A program made the position numbers and the translations under genes. The notes below the pieces were generated by a model. That model had not been told where the DNA came from, searched no databases, and was given only the letters and a program-made list of their open reading frames with translations. Below are positions 15,901 through 25,893 of a stretch of 64,000 nucleotides of DNA, one piece after another. Source of the stretch: Pelosinus sp. UFO1 (GTDB lineage: Bacteria; Bacillota; Negativicutes; DSM-13327); assembly GCF_000725345.1 (NCBI RefSeq), contig NZ_CP008852.1, positions 4,849,001-4,913,000 on the forward strand, given 5' to 3'. How positions within the stretch are numbered: position 1 is the first letter of the stretch; each line of letters opens with the position of its first letter.

Positions 15901-15943
15901 TTCTATAACTCCTCCAATCCTATTAAATTAGCTTTGCGAATCG

Positions 15944-16657
15944 TTAGCCTGTTTTCTTTCCACCTAGATAGGCTTCCATTACCCGAGGGTTATTCGCTAT
16001 ATCCTTTGCTGGCCCATGAAGAATCATTTTCCCTGTTTCTAGCACATAGGCGTATTGGGCGATCTTTAAAGCCTGCCTTACATTTTGCTCAACAAGTAAG
16101 ATGGTCGTTCCTTCTTGGTTAATTTCCTGGATTACCTTAAAGATATCGGCTACCACTAATGGTGCCAGCCCCATAGAAGGTTCATCAAGCAGGAGTAGCT
16201 CAGGCCTTGCCATTAAGGCTCTGCCGATAGCAAGCATCTGCTGCTGCCCGCCAGAAAGGGTTCCTCCCAGTTGTTCTTTGCGTTCTTCCAAGATAGGAAA
16301 TCGACGAAAAATGCGCTTCATATCATCCGTGACTTCATTATCTCTACGTTGACATGCTCCCATCTCTAAGTTTTCCAGTACTGTCATCCGCGTTAATATA
16401 TTGCGTCCCTCAGGCACAAGAGAAAGTCCTGTACTAACAATCTTATGAGTTGCCATACCACTAATATGTTGCCCTTTAAACAAGATGCGGCCGGAATCTG
16501 GTTTAATAAGTCCCATAATAACCTTCATCGCGGTGGTTTTCCCAGCGCCATTGGCACCGATCAAGGAGACGATAGAGCCTGCTGGAACAGTTAGGTCAAT
16601 GTTTTTAAGCGCCTTAATATTTCCATAGCCAGCGGCAAGCTGTACAATTTTCAGCAT
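15944..16657 (-). CDS. livF: BCAA ABC transporter ATP-binding protein LivF
   Basis: One of the two cytoplasmic ATPases of the high-affinity branched-chain amino acid importer. Walker A GANGAGKTTAMK, signature LSGGQQQ, Walker B LLLDEPSMG and the H-loop-like region ILLVEQNVRQAL are all seen; 237 residues is the usual LivF length. One base separates it from livG. The EQN in place of EHD is the LivF hallmark. Confidence 0.95.
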   Translation of the reverse strand: MLKIVQLAAGYGNIKALKNIDLTVPAGSIVSLIGANGAGKTTAMKVIMGLIKPDSGRILFKGQHISGMATHKIVSTGLSLVPEGRNILTRMTVLENLEMGACQRRDNEVTDDMKRIFRRFPILEERKEQLGGTLSGGQQQMLAIGRALMARPELLLLDEPSMGLAPLVVADIFKVIQEINQEGTTILLVEQNVRQALKIAQYAYVLETGKMILHGPAKDIANNPRVMEAYLGGKKTG

Positions 16658-16658
16658 G

Positions 16659-17420
16659 TTACTCTTCCTCCTTGCCTAAATAGGCTTCTATTACTGCCGG
16701 ATTATCCTGCACAAATTGGGGAATTCCTTCCGCAATTTTTTTGCCAAAGTTAAGTACCACCAATTTATCACAAATGTTCATTACTAAGCCCATATCGTGT
16801 TCGATCAGGATAATGGCTGTGCCCAGACTCTGGATTTTCTTTATTAGCACTTGTAGATCATCCGTCTCACTCTCATTCATGCCAGCGGCTGGTTCATCAA
16901 GGAGGAGTAAGTGGGGCTGAGATGCTAAGGCTCTGGCAATTTCCAAGCGGCGTTGCTTGCCATAGGGTAAGGCTGCTGCGAGGGAAGTTTCATCTTTACC
17001 GATCCCTACCAAATGTAGCAATTCTCTTGCTTTCTCGCGAGTGTTTTTTTCTTCTTGCTGCTGGGCCTTAGTATGCCACAAGCCTTGCCATAGACCGGCT
17101 CTAGTACGGCAATGTGCACCTACAAGTACATTATCTAAAGCCGTGAGATGACCGAACAACCGGATGTTTTGAAAGGTTCTAGCAATGCCGAGCTCCGTAA
17201 TTTTATGAGGCTTTAAACCGACCAAGGGACGATTTTGATAAAGTATCTTACCGGAACTGGGTGGCAATACACCGGTAATCAAATTGAATAAAGTAGTCTT
17301 GCCAGCACCGTTCGGCCCAATGACTCCGACAATTTCTCCTGGGTTGACGGTGAAATTTACATCTGCTAAGGCCATCAGACCTCCGAATTGTTTTGTTACT
17401 TGCTCAACTGCTAAGGTCAT
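16659..17420 (-). CDS. livG: BCAA ABC transporter ATP-binding protein LivG
   Basis: The partner ATPase of LivF. Walker [13 protein letters not shown], signature region [14 protein letters not shown], Walker [15 protein letters not shown] and IEHDMGLVM are present in 253 residues. Its start overlaps the end of livM by 4 bases, indicating translational coupling. Confidence 0.95.
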   Translation of the reverse strand: MTLAVEQVTKQFGGLMALADVNFTVNPGEIVGVIGPNGAGKTTLFNLITGVLPPSSGKILYQNRPLVGLKPHKITELGIARTFQNIRLFGHLTALDNVLVGAHCRTRAGLWQGLWHTKAQQQEEKNTREKARELLHLVGIGKDETSLAAALPYGKQRRLEIARALASQPHLLLLDEPAAGMNESETDDLQVLIKKIQSLGTAIILIEHDMGLVMNICDKLVVLNFGKKIAEGIPQFVQDNPAVIEAYLGKEEE

Positions 17421-18397
17421 TTTGTCGCCCTCCTCGGAAGTTCCTCTTGCTTAGAAGCTAGTGGTTTTGCGGTAAGTTTTTTTTGCCAAAAGCGCAAAGT
17501 ATCTTCGCTAATAAGCCCTTGAGGGCGAAAAGCCATCATAATCACCAAAATACCGCCATAAATCATTTCCCGATACTCCGTAGCAAAGCGCAGTACTTCA
17601 GGCAATAATGTGAGGATTACTGAACCTAAGAGGGGGCCCCAGACCACATCGCTACCACCAAGAACAGCAAATAGCAAGATTTCTACGGCTCGATGGTAAG
17701 CAAAATCCTTTGGACCAATATAAAAGGTGATATGAGCGGCCAAACCACCAGCAATACCAGCCACAAAAGCACCCATAAAAAATGCTAATAGTTTATAGTA
17801 GCGAGTATCAATACCTGAAACTTCCGCAGCGTGCTCATCTGCTTTAATCGCAGCAAAGGCTCTGCCGAGGCGAGAAGTACTTAAGCGTAATGCAAAAAAG
17901 ACCAAGAACCCTAAAATCAATGCAAGAATAAGAATGACGGAAATGCTGCCTAACTGCCGTACGCTGATTCCACCAATCCCTGCTGCTAATCCCATAGAAG
18001 CGAGTCCTTTACTGAGCATGACACTCATCGAAGGAATACCTGAAAGACCTAACGCACCATTCGTGATACCAAGGTTTAGAATGATTACCCGCACAACTTC
18101 ACCAAAACCAAGGGTAGCAATTGCTAAATAGATGCCCCGTAATCTGGTGGTAGGAATACCAATCACCGCTGCCATCAGGCACGCAGCAGCACCACCGATT
18201 GGAACAGCTACATAAAGGGGTACGCCAGCCTTCAAGGTCAGAAGTGCCGAAACATAGGCTCCAATACTCATAAATCCAGCATTCCCTAAGGATAATTGCC
18301 CTGTTGATAGGGTCAGATAGATGCTAATGCCCAGAATCGCATTGATGATAATAAACATTATGATTTGCAAATAATAGGGATTCAATAAAAAATCCAT
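17417..18397 (-). CDS. livM: BCAA ABC transporter permease LivM
   Basis: Inner-membrane permease of 326 residues with about eight to ten hydrophobic spans. The conserved [33 protein letters not shown] and [14 protein letters not shown] segments identify LivM. It overlaps livG by 4 bases and follows livH by two bases. A basic tail ([11 protein letters not shown]) faces the cytoplasm. Confidence 0.95.
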   Translation of the reverse strand: MDFLLNPYYLQIIMFIIINAILGISIYLTLSTGQLSLGNAGFMSIGAYVSALLTLKAGVPLYVAVPIGGAAACLMAAVIGIPTTRLRGIYLAIATLGFGEVVRVIILNLGITNGALGLSGIPSMSVMLSKGLASMGLAAGIGGISVRQLGSISVILILALILGFLVFFALRLSTSRLGRAFAAIKADEHAAEVSGIDTRYYKLLAFFMGAFVAGIAGGLAAHITFYIGPKDFAYHRAVEILLFAVLGGSDVVWGPLLGSVILTLLPEVLRFATEYREMIYGGILVIMMAFRPQGLISEDTLRFWQKKLTAKPLASKQEELPRRATK

Positions 18398-18399
18398 GT

Positions 18400-19281
18400 C
18401 TATCGTCCTCCTTGCTGCTCTTGACTGCCAAAAAGCCCTTGGGGACGTATAAATAGCAATACAATAATTAATCCAAAGGCTACTGCATCTCGATAAGAAG
18501 AGACGCCATAAGCCACGCTGAATACTTCTGCCACACCGAGTAGTAATCCGCCAACCATGGCTCCAGTAATGTTACCTAAGCCTCCTAGAATCAATACTGC
18601 CAGCCCCTTGAATCCCATTGTGATTCCCATGGTTGGTTCGATCGCATTAAATGCCAAACCGACAAGAACTCCTGCACCGCCCCCCAAGGCGGATGCCAAC
18701 ATCACCGTTAATACAATGATTTTTTGTGTATCAACACCTAACAGATTCGCCGTTTCAATATTTTCCGCTGTAGCGCGAATTGACTTGCCTAGTTGCGTCT
18801 TTGACAACCAGAAACGTAGTACTAACATCAAACCAAAGGAAATGGCTAAAATTAGTATTTGCACTGCGGAGATTTTAAGTCCGCCTATCTCAAAAATTTG
18901 GGTGGAATAGACTGGGGGAAAAGATTGGGCCTCAGGGCCAAACAGGCGAAGTGCCAAGCTCTCTAAGAAAATAGATACCCCAATTGTGCTAATTAGTGGA
19001 GCCAGTTCTGACACTTTGCGGCGCCGGAGTGGCCTAAGTGCCAGCCGCTCCATTAAGTATCCCAGCCCAGCTCCAGCCACCATGGCTCCTAATAAGGCAC
19101 CAAAAATACCAATATTGAATTTTGTAGCTAGAATCAAGCCAATAAAGGCCCCAAACATAAAGATTTCACCATGAGCCATATTAACGATATTCAGTACACC
19201 GAAGATCAAAGTATATCCTAAAGCAATCAAAGCATAGGTACTGCCTAGCGTGACGCCGTTAACCATTTGCTGCCAAAACAA
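18400..19281 (-). CDS. livH: BCAA ABC transporter permease LivH
   Basis: Inner-membrane permease of 293 residues. The LivH landmarks LGSTYALIALGYTLIFG, NMAHGEIFMFGA and AIRATAENIETANLLGV-like region (as SIRATAENIETANLLGVD) are seen, with eight or so spans. It pairs with LivM to form the channel. It lies 32 nt after livJ. Confidence 0.95.
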   Translation of the reverse strand: MFWQQMVNGVTLGSTYALIALGYTLIFGVLNIVNMAHGEIFMFGAFIGLILATKFNIGIFGALLGAMVAGAGLGYLMERLALRPLRRRKVSELAPLISTIGVSIFLESLALRLFGPEAQSFPPVYSTQIFEIGGLKISAVQILILAISFGLMLVLRFWLSKTQLGKSIRATAENIETANLLGVDTQKIIVLTVMLASALGGGAGVLVGLAFNAIEPTMGITMGFKGLAVLILGGLGNITGAMVGGLLLGVAEVFSVAYGVSSYRDAVAFGLIIVLLFIRPQGLFGSQEQQGGR

Positions 19282-19313
19282 GGTAAATCCCCCCAGTCAA
19301 ACTTGCCTACTGA

Positions 19314-20480
19314 TTATTTTAATTCCGTGAACTGACCATCTTTTACGACGAGTACAGTAACATCCATGGCTGGATTACGTTTTTCATCAAATGAAAATTT
19401 ACCCGTCACACCAGAATAATCTTTTATCGTAGCTAATGTATCTCGTAATTTTTTGGAGTCAGTTACAGATCCTGATTTTTCAATTGCGATTGCCATGATT
19501 TGCAATGCATCATATGCCTGTGCGGCAAATTGGTCAGGCTCTTTATTATATTTCGCTTTATAAGCCGCAATGAAATTCTTAACCTTTGCATCATCTTTTC
19601 CTGGGAACCAAGGGCTAGCTACAACAGCACCATTTGCTGCACTGCCAGCGGATTTGATAAGCTGAGGTGAATTAAACCCATTGTTGCCGATAATGGGAAC
19701 TGTGATCCCAATTTCCCGTGCTTTTTTTAGAATCAGTGCTCCTTCTTGATACAGTCCAGCGACTACCACGGCATCAGGATTAAGGGTAGCTATTTTGGTC
19801 AACTGAGCAGAGAAGTCCGTATTTTTATCTTGAAAAGTCTCTACGGCAATCATTTCAATTCCATTTTCCTTCAATGCTTTTTCAAAAATCTTAAAACCTG
19901 CAACCCCTAAATCGTTATTATCGGAATACATCACAGCTACTTTTTTCAAATTATATTTTTCTTTGGCCTTTTTTACCGATTGAGGTATAGCCGCGAACTC
20001 CGGCAAAGAATTACGGAAAACATAATCACCAATTTCAGTAATTCCTTCTACCGTCAAAGAGGTTCCCATGATAGGTATGCCTTCTTGATTGACAATGGGG
20101 CCAACGGCAAACATTTCACCGCTAAGTGTTGGGCCAATAATTCCTAATACATTGTCTTTATGAATCAGCTTATTTACTGCATTAATTGCTTCATTTTTCT
20201 CGCCCTTAGAATCTTCAAAAATAAGTTCTAGTTTCACTTTTCCATTGGCGTTGATCTCATCTCTCGATAACTCTAAACCTTGACGAATGGATTCACCATA
20301 TGCCGCGCCAGCTCCTGTAAGGTAAGAAACAACTCCTAACTTCGCGGTCCCTTTAGCAGAGGTCTGATCTTGGGTAGCTGGCTTTTCACTGCTACTACAG
20401 CCTCCAATTAGAATCATCAATGAAAGTACTAGAAAGCTCACGATCCAATTCTTTTTCAACATTTGTTTTTTCCCTATCAT
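19314..20480 (-). CDS. livJ: BCAA-binding lipoprotein LivJ/LivK type
   Basis: The substrate-binding protein (388 residues) of the importer. A lipoprotein signal with lipobox LIGGC places Cys near residue 28, followed by a Ser-rich linker. The mature part is a periplasmic-binding fold of the LivJ type (GPTLSGEMFAVGPIVNQ, DAVVVAGLYQEGALI, DQFAAQAYDALQIMA). It is the first gene after the T-box leader, with GGTGGAG as ribosome site. Specificity among Leu, Ile and Val is not readable, but the leader points to leucine. Confidence 0.93.
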   Translation of the reverse strand: MIGKKQMLKKNWIVSFLVLSLMILIGGCSSSEKPATQDQTSAKGTAKLGVVSYLTGAGAAYGESIRQGLELSRDEINANGKVKLELIFEDSKGEKNEAINAVNKLIHKDNVLGIIGPTLSGEMFAVGPIVNQEGIPIMGTSLTVEGITEIGDYVFRNSLPEFAAIPQSVKKAKEKYNLKKVAVMYSDNNDLGVAGFKIFEKALKENGIEMIAVETFQDKNTDFSAQLTKIATLNPDAVVVAGLYQEGALILKKAREIGITVPIIGNNGFNSPQLIKSAGSAANGAVVASPWFPGKDDAKVKNFIAAYKAKYNKEPDQFAAQAYDALQIMAIAIEKSGSVTDSKKLRDTLATIKDYSGVTGKFSFDEKRNPAMDVTVLVVKDGQFTELK

Positions 20481-20553
20481 TTTTCTTCTCCACCTTTCCT
20501 TATACCTAATTTACACTTTGCCAAATCACCGCTACGTTCTATCATTACAAAAC

Positions 20554-20815
20554 AAAAAGCCCCTATCGATGCTTTTGAAAGCATCGATAGGGGCGACGAT
20601 ACGCGGTACCACCCTACATTAGACTCATAACGCCTGTTAATCAACAGACTTCCGAATAACGCTCGGCAGCGCTTTTGCTTACCAATACCTGCAGGTATTA
20701 TTTCACCAAAAGAGTTCCTAGGTGAGAAGACTGCAACAATGTTACTCTGGCTCACACCACCCGCCAGCTCTCTGAAGTACTTATTGATTGCATCGCTCCT
20801 AGTCATTACTTTTTA
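20554..20815 (-). promoter_or_regulatory. T-box leader of liv-ilvE operon (probably leucine)
   Basis: On the minus strand the leader has the stem I AGAGAG element (near 20770), the GGGTGGTGTGAGCC distal loop, the T-box AGGGTGGTACCGCG (20602-20615) and a terminator with a 16-bp stem (CCCCTATCGATGCTTT arm, 20554-20595) followed by a T tract. Uncharged tRNA would stabilise the antiterminator. The likely specifier is CTC in CTTCTCACC, a leucine codon, read by position relative to ACC; this reading is tentative. A frame of 109 codons covering the leader is an artefact. Confidence 0.9.
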
Positions 20816-20868
20816 GTATTAAGTTTGTCGAAATTACAAGATTGATTAAACCTTGTAATATTATATAC

Positions 20869-20897
20869 ATTATCACAGGACATTGATCTTTTGTCAA
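20869..20897 (-). promoter_or_regulatory. Promoter of liv-ilvE operon
   Basis: Minus-strand TTGACA (20892-20897) and GATAAT (20869-20874) are separated by 17 bp, a near-consensus sigma-A promoter about 55 bp before the T-box structure. Confidence 0.75.
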
Positions 20898-20984
20898 TAG
20901 CGTTAAACTTATTGTAAGTTTTAAAACTATGTAATTTTGTAAATGTACTATTCGAGACGAAGGGACGGAGAATCTTATGTATTA

Positions 20985-21045
20985 GTAAAATAATACTTAT
21001 AATGTAAAAGTTAGCAGGGATTAGCATTTATCCAAGAGAAGCTAT
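20985..21045 (+). repeat. Partial copy of hairpin repeat H1
   Basis: The left part of the H1 element is recognisable (AAAATAATACTTATAATG, AGCAGGGATTAGCATTTAT, AGAGAAGCTAT), but the right arm is missing, so no hairpin forms. It lies just before the methyltransferase gene. Confidence 0.5.
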
Positions 21046-21082
21046 AACGTGAAATTTGCAAATAATTCTTGGAGGTAAAAGA

Positions 21083-21715
21083 ATGACTGACCCAAGGATA
21101 TATTGGAATAAACAGTACATAGCCAGCGACAATAAAAGAGTTACATACGACCTATGGTTGGATAAATATAAACATATCTTAAATGCTTCAAAAGATACTC
21201 CAATAATTGATCTAGGCTGTGGGCTTGGAAATGATACAATGTACTTGTATGAACGCCATTACGAGATTATTTCCTGTGACTATTCGGAGGAAGCGTTAAA
21301 GAAGCTAGAACTTTTTATAGATGATCCGGTTACAAAACTTTTTGATATGAAGGATGGATTACCTTTTGAAAGTGAGAGTGTAAAAGTAATTATTGCAGAT
21401 CTGTCATTGCATTATTTCTCCTGGGCTGAAACTAGAGAGATAGTGAATGAAATAAAAAGAGTTTTAAAAGAAGACGGCTTTTTATTATTAAGAGTTAACT
21501 CAGTTAAAGATACTAACTATGGAGCGGGTAAAGGCATTACAATAGAGAAGAATTACTATAATATAGACGGAAATCTAAAACGTTTTTTTGATAAGGAGCA
21601 ATTAGAAAAACTTTTTGTAGAGTGGGATGTTGAATATATAAAAGAATATGAAATGAATCGATATACAAATAGTAAAATGCTTTGGGAGATGGCTGTGAAA
21701 AAGGTGAACGATTAA
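21083..21715 (+). CDS. Class I SAM-dependent methyltransferase
   Basis: A 210-residue soluble methyltransferase. The SAM-binding motif I PIIDLGCGLGNDTMYL and a motif IV-like IIADLSLHYFSW are visible, with LKEDGFLLLRVNS after. The start at 21083 is chosen because TTGGAGG lies 7 nt upstream; a longer frame to 21056 has none. The substrate is unknown; this general type includes tellurite-resistance (TehB-like) and thiol/metabolite methyltransferases. Mono-cistronic with own terminator. Confidence 0.85.
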   Translation: MTDPRIYWNKQYIASDNKRVTYDLWLDKYKHILNASKDTPIIDLGCGLGNDTMYLYERHYEIISCDYSEEALKKLELFIDDPVTKLFDMKDGLPFESESVKVIIADLSLHYFSWAETREIVNEIKRVLKEDGFLLLRVNSVKDTNYGAGKGITIEKNYYNIDGNLKRFFDKEQLEKLFVEWDVEYIKEYEMNRYTNSKMLWEMAVKKVND

Positions 21716-21751
21716 GACGTATAACTGTAATTCGAATCATCCTTCAAAATA

Positions 21752-21788
21752 AATACTCCTGCAAAGAGCTTAGCTTTGCAGGAGTATT
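21752..21788 (+). terminator. Terminator between convergent genes
   Basis: AATACTCCTGCAAAG pairs perfectly with CTTTGCAGGAGTATT across 7 nt. T content after the stem is modest. Confidence 0.65.
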
Positions 21789-21850
21789 ATGCCTTATAAG
21801 TATATGGCAGACATGGGCAAGATGAATTTTCTATAGGTTTTGGTTGTTCA

Positions 21851-22618
21851 TTAGGATTGAGGAGCTTTGACTGTTAACCACTGTTGTGTTTTTTGACCTT
21901 TTGGCAGCATATGGGCGTCAAACCACATGTAGTAGAATTTTTCTACTGGATTAACAACGTAGCCGTCCTGGAAGTGATCTGCAGTATCATAAGAGTCTGC
22001 TAAGATAAGGACATCATCTGCTACTGTCTCTGTTCCCATAGTATCATAGCCGATAATAACTCTCCAATGTCCACCCCAATCAATATTTTCCACCATTATA
22101 GGAGTATTATTTTTTAAGTTCGAGGTTACAAATTCTTTAAAATCGGTAACGCTTGAAAAAGTCGTGCCATCTTTCTTAGCTGTAGTTAGACTGGATTTAA
22201 CATCCCAACCAATAGACTTGAAGAATGTAACCATCCCACTCGTATCCGTACCGATTGCCTTTTTTGTGCCCATTATTTTGGCGATCTTAAGTTCATCCCA
22301 TTTTGTGTCCCCTGAATAATACAGCACAGTTAAAGCAGCTGCGGGACCGCAAGTGATTTCTGTTGTTTGCTGATAGGTTTTATAATTTGGTAGGATTGTT
22401 AACGTATCCGTTGATTTCATATTGTAAAAATCGACAACTTTGTAATAGGGAGAGTCTTTAACATTACCCACACCGCTATAGGAAGATGCACCTTCACTAG
22501 TAAGATCATAGCCGGAAGGATAAGGAATAACACTATTTTCTGCAAAAACCATATTCGCCGCACCAAAACTAATTCCTAAAAAAATGTAAGTAAGTAGTAA
22601 ATACAATCGTATCTTCAC
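21851..22618 (-). CDS. Secreted C39-like cysteine peptidase
   Basis: A 255-residue exported protein: signal peptide about 1-26 (ending MVFAEN). The mature part has the papain-like C39_2 layout: catalytic Cys in TTEITCGPAAALTVLYY, His in DWGGHWRVIIGYD and Asp in LILADSYDTADH. Such enzymes act outside the cytoplasm on peptides or peptidoglycan-linked substrates; the target is not known. It stands alone, convergent with the methyltransferase. Confidence 0.8.
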   Translation of the reverse strand: MKIRLYLLLTYIFLGISFGAANMVFAENSVIPYPSGYDLTSEGASSYSGVGNVKDSPYYKVVDFYNMKSTDTLTILPNYKTYQQTTEITCGPAAALTVLYYSGDTKWDELKIAKIMGTKKAIGTDTSGMVTFFKSIGWDVKSSLTTAKKDGTTFSSVTDFKEFVTSNLKNNTPIMVENIDWGGHWRVIIGYDTMGTETVADDVLILADSYDTADHFQDGYVVNPVEKFYYMWFDAHMLPKGQKTQQWLTVKAPQS

Positions 22619-22766
22619 GTTATCACTCCATTCTTAAGTTTAGTCGTTGTTAGTCTTTCATACATTGTAATGCTGATTCCTCTCGTTTATGCTACCGTTT
22701 CCTGCGTTATTACAAAAAATCGAATTTATATCGGAAATGTACTTTCTAACATTCTCTTGTTTTCGG

Positions 22767-23729
22767 CTAAAACTCAAACTTAATCGGCCTCAAAAACAAA
22801 TCCAGTAATTTTTCTTTTGGATCTGCATTCTCAAAAATAATTTCGTAGAGAGCATCACAAATCGGAAGTTCTACTTCATATTTCTGTGCTAAATGCCTTA
22901 CTGCTTCTAGTGTAGAAACACCTTCCGCTAATTTATCAAATTTTTCACCACTTACAAAGGCTTGCCCAAATCTTCGATTGTTGCTATGCGGAGAAAAGAG
23001 TGTTGCCTCATAATCTCCCAAATGACTTAATCCGTAGATCGTTGTATCATTACCGCCCATGGCTCTCACAAGACGTGATATTTCTCTTGTGCCTCGTGAC
23101 ATGAGTGCACCTTTCAAACTGCTATAGCATAACCCATCTAACATTCCTGCCGCTAGTCCTATCACATTTTTCGCAGCAGCCCCAATCTCATTTCCAATTA
23201 GATCTTGACCATAATAGAACCGTATTAAGGAACTGTTGAATTCTTCCACTATTTTTTTTGTTACCTCAATGTCATCAGAACCGATTACCATACAATTAGG
23301 TATTTCCTTAACAAAATCCTGTACATGGCCTGGACCTACCCAAATTGCTATGTTTTGGCTCCTTCCCATTTCCTCACTAAATACTTGCGATAATCTTTTG
23401 CCACTGTTGGCTTCGATGCCTTTCATACATAAGATAAATATTTTATTACCTAACTCTTGCAGTAAGCTTATCTCATGTGCAAATGAGCGTAACTCCTGAG
23501 CGCTAATTGAAATAATAATGATCTCACCAAAAGATACTGCTGCTTCTAATGAATTACTTAATAGAATATCTTGTGGTAATGTTAGATAATCGTTCGCTCT
23601 AGATTCTTTTAGTTTTAAATAATTCTTGGAATTTTCTCTGCCCCATAACATTACCTGATGCCCAACTCGATTCGCATACCAAGCTAAAAAGGTCCCCCAA
23701 CGGCCGCATCCTAATACAGTAACCTTCAC
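22767..23729 (-). CDS. Glycerol-3-phosphate dehydrogenase, GpsA-like
   Basis: A 320-residue NAD(P)-dependent dehydrogenase. N-terminal Rossmann motif GCGRWGTFLAWYANRVGH; the GpsA C-terminal domain shows GNEIGAAAKNVIGLAAGM with the catalytic Lys and a diverged GLSHLGDYEATLFS in place of GLAGLGDLxxTxxS. It would make sn-glycerol 3-phosphate from dihydroxyacetone phosphate for phospholipids. The divergence in the second block hints that it is a second, specialised paralogue rather than the housekeeping GpsA. No neighbour in the same pathway. Confidence 0.8.
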   Translation of the reverse strand: MKVTVLGCGRWGTFLAWYANRVGHQVMLWGRENSKNYLKLKESRANDYLTLPQDILLSNSLEAAVSFGEIIIISISAQELRSFAHEISLLQELGNKIFILCMKGIEANSGKRLSQVFSEEMGRSQNIAIWVGPGHVQDFVKEIPNCMVIGSDDIEVTKKIVEEFNSSLIRFYYGQDLIGNEIGAAAKNVIGLAAGMLDGLCYSSLKGALMSRGTREISRLVRAMGGNDTTIYGLSHLGDYEATLFSPHSNNRRFGQAFVSGEKFDKLAEGVSTLEAVRHLAQKYEVELPICDALYEIIFENADPKEKLLDLFLRPIKFEF

Positions 23730-24013
23730 TACGTCACCATCCTATCATCATCACTCAAATATTATCAAAATCCATTGATTATCGTACTATTTAAGTTCTC
23801 TAAGTTTCCAGTAATTATTCCATAAGCTCATCAGCGTTTCCTGCTGAAGCAATCACAATAGATACCAAAGTAATTCTTGTGTCCTTCTTATAATTTAATT
23901 TTACTGGTGCAATGGTTGGCAGGAAAGAGGATACAATAGGAAGAAACAGAGTTGCATAGTACTTTTGAGTCAGTTCAATAGGGATTCTGCAATAACGATG
24001 AGGAGGGGCTACA
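23730..24013. other. Intergenic stretch
   Basis: About 285 bases between divergent gpsA-like and 5'-nucleotidase genes. A minus-strand frame (23815-24081) overlaps the nucleotidase start and lacks a ribosome site; I regard it as non-coding. No repeat or RNA structure is evident. Confidence 0.4.
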
Positions 24014-25591
24014 ATGAATCGTATATCTTTCTGCAGGAAATGGATGATGTCCACTGTTTTGATGTTCACTATGCTGCTCATTTCAGGGCAGGCGATGGCC
24101 GAGGGTAGGGGCGAGAATCAGGATGTCGTTCAATTACAAATTCTAAGTATCAATGACTTTCATGGTGCATTAACGGAAAGTGGTAAGAATCCGGGAGCGG
24201 CTAAAATGGCAGCTTATATTGAGAAAGCCAGGGATCAGAACCCGAAAGGAAGTATAGTCGTCAGTGCCGGAGACATGTTTCAAGGCAGCCCCGATTCCAA
24301 CCTTCTGTATGGGAAAACAGTGGTTGATGTAATGAACTATACACACTTCGATGCTATGACCCTTGGGAATCATGAATTTGACTGGGGCATTGATGTGTTA
24401 AAACAGCGTATTCAGCAATCGGCTTTTCCGTATATTTGCGCCAATGTAATTGATAAGCGGACAGGGAAACCAGCTGATTTTGTAAAACCCTACATTGTGT
24501 TAGAACGTAAAGGAGTAAAAATCGGTATAATCGGTATCGCTACACCGGAAACGGCTTATAAAACCAATCCGAAAATGATAGAAAATTACACTTTTGCAGA
24601 TCCTATCGCAACAGTCAACAAGTTAGTTCCCGTATTAAAAAAACAAGGTGTACAAATCATCATAGCGTTGACTCATCTTGGCAGCGAAATGGATAGTCAG
24701 GGAAATCTTCATGGAGACGCCGTTCAGCTGGCCCAGGAGGTAGATGGATTGGATGCCGTTATCTCAGGACATTCCCATCAGGAGGTATTTGGTCAGGTAC
24801 ATAGTGTGCCAGTGGTGCAAGCCTATTATAATGGTCGGGCAGTAGGAAAGATTGATATTACCTATAATAAGAGAAACAGAAAGGTTGAAACTGCGGTTGC
24901 CAGTGTTACAACCCTTTCTTCTATGGATCAGCTAACCGATCAACAAGTCAAAGCAATGATTGAGGATTCACAAAAGGAAATAGCACCCGTTAAAAATATT
25001 GTGGTAGGTCATACTCTCAATGCCTTGCCCCATGACCGCAATGAAATGGCCCAAACGACTTTAGGCCAGTGGGTAACGGATACGTTAAGACAGACGGCAG
25101 GCGCGGATATTGCTTTTCAAAATACGGGAGGACTGCGTACCGGGATTATGTCCGGAGACATTACCATGGGCAATCTTTATGAGGTTATGCCCTTTGACAA
25201 TACTTTGTTCACGGTAGAGATGACCGGTGCACAGGTTATGCAAGTCCTTGAATATGGCATCGGCAATAAAAAAATAGGCATGCTACAGTATTCGGGTTTA
25301 AAAATAGCCTATGAAACGCTTTCTCCGGCAGGGGTACGTATTGCCGCTGTGATGGCAACAGACGGTACTTTGCTGCAATCAGAGAAAAAATACAAAGTTG
25401 TCATCAATGATTTCATGGCCGTTGGCGGTGATGGATTTACCATGTTCCGGGAAGGGACGAATCTGCATGATACGGGTATTCCTGTTAGGGATATTATCGC
25501 TGAAGCTTTACGCAAGCAGCAAGTCATTGACTTTTTGCCAGATGACCGGTGGCAGGCGGCACCTTCCAGTGAGCTTCAGGATGCAGCCTGA
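24014..25591 (+). CDS. Secreted bifunctional metallophosphatase/5'-nucleotidase
   Basis: A 525-residue exported enzyme of the UshA/YfkN family that hydrolyses nucleotides or other phosphate esters outside the cytoplasm. Signal peptide about 1-28 (ending QAMAE). N-terminal calcineurin-like domain: SINDFHGAL, SAGDMFQGS, TLGNHEFDWG, SGHSHQE hold the two-metal site. C-terminal 5'-nucleotidase domain: AFQNTGGLRTGI and VNDFMAVGGDG-like end (VINDFMAVGGDGF). Start has GAGGAGG. No anchor motif follows, so it may be released in the periplasm. Its Pho regulation was looked for but no clear Pho box is seen. Confidence 0.93.
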   Translation: MNRISFCRKWMMSTVLMFTMLLISGQAMAEGRGENQDVVQLQILSINDFHGALTESGKNPGAAKMAAYIEKARDQNPKGSIVVSAGDMFQGSPDSNLLYGKTVVDVMNYTHFDAMTLGNHEFDWGIDVLKQRIQQSAFPYICANVIDKRTGKPADFVKPYIVLERKGVKIGIIGIATPETAYKTNPKMIENYTFADPIATVNKLVPVLKKQGVQIIIALTHLGSEMDSQGNLHGDAVQLAQEVDGLDAVISGHSHQEVFGQVHSVPVVQAYYNGRAVGKIDITYNKRNRKVETAVASVTTLSSMDQLTDQQVKAMIEDSQKEIAPVKNIVVGHTLNALPHDRNEMAQTTLGQWVTDTLRQTAGADIAFQNTGGLRTGIMSGDITMGNLYEVMPFDNTLFTVEMTGAQVMQVLEYGIGNKKIGMLQYSGLKIAYETLSPAGVRIAAVMATDGTLLQSEKKYKVVINDFMAVGGDGFTMFREGTNLHDTGIPVRDIIAEALRKQQVIDFLPDDRWQAAPSSELQDAA

Positions 25592-25614
25592 TCCCATATA
25601 CCTGAAATAGAAAC

Positions 25615-25750
25615 CTTGCCTTGGTAAAATAATGTATATAAATCAGTAAAGGGAAGCTACCCATAATCTGTCTTAGTATTAGATTAAGGGTAGCTTCCCT
25701 TTAGATTTGACATGGCGATCAAATAAGAACAATTTAGAGTTAACATCTCT
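25615..25750 (+). repeat. Hairpin repeat H1, copy with GGGAAG stem
   Basis: Contains the H1 left flank (CTTGGTAAAATAATGTATAT) and a hairpin at 25648-25702 in which the usual GAGAAG/CTTCTC outer stem is changed to GGGAAG/CTTCCC on both arms. The right flank (TTAGATTTGACATGGCGATC) is also shared. It can act as terminator of the nucleotidase gene. Confidence 0.7.
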
Positions 25751-25893
25751 AATAAAACTAAACTGTTCTGTGTCCCAATCGTGAACAAACAAATGATATA
25801 ATACTCGTATAAATTGTTAGGCTGTGGTCATTGTGGTTTGATTCAGGTTCTAGCGCAGTATGGCAGTCTAATAGAATTAGGTAGGTAAAGTAT

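Noticed and set aside
20477-20806. Minus-strand frame of 109 codons upstream of livJ
   Set aside because: It lies wholly inside the T-box leader; the structured RNA explains the sequence.
23815-24081. Minus-strand frame of 88 codons
   Set aside because: Overlaps the start and signal peptide of the 5'-nucleotidase gene on the other strand, with no ribosome site or recognised sequence.
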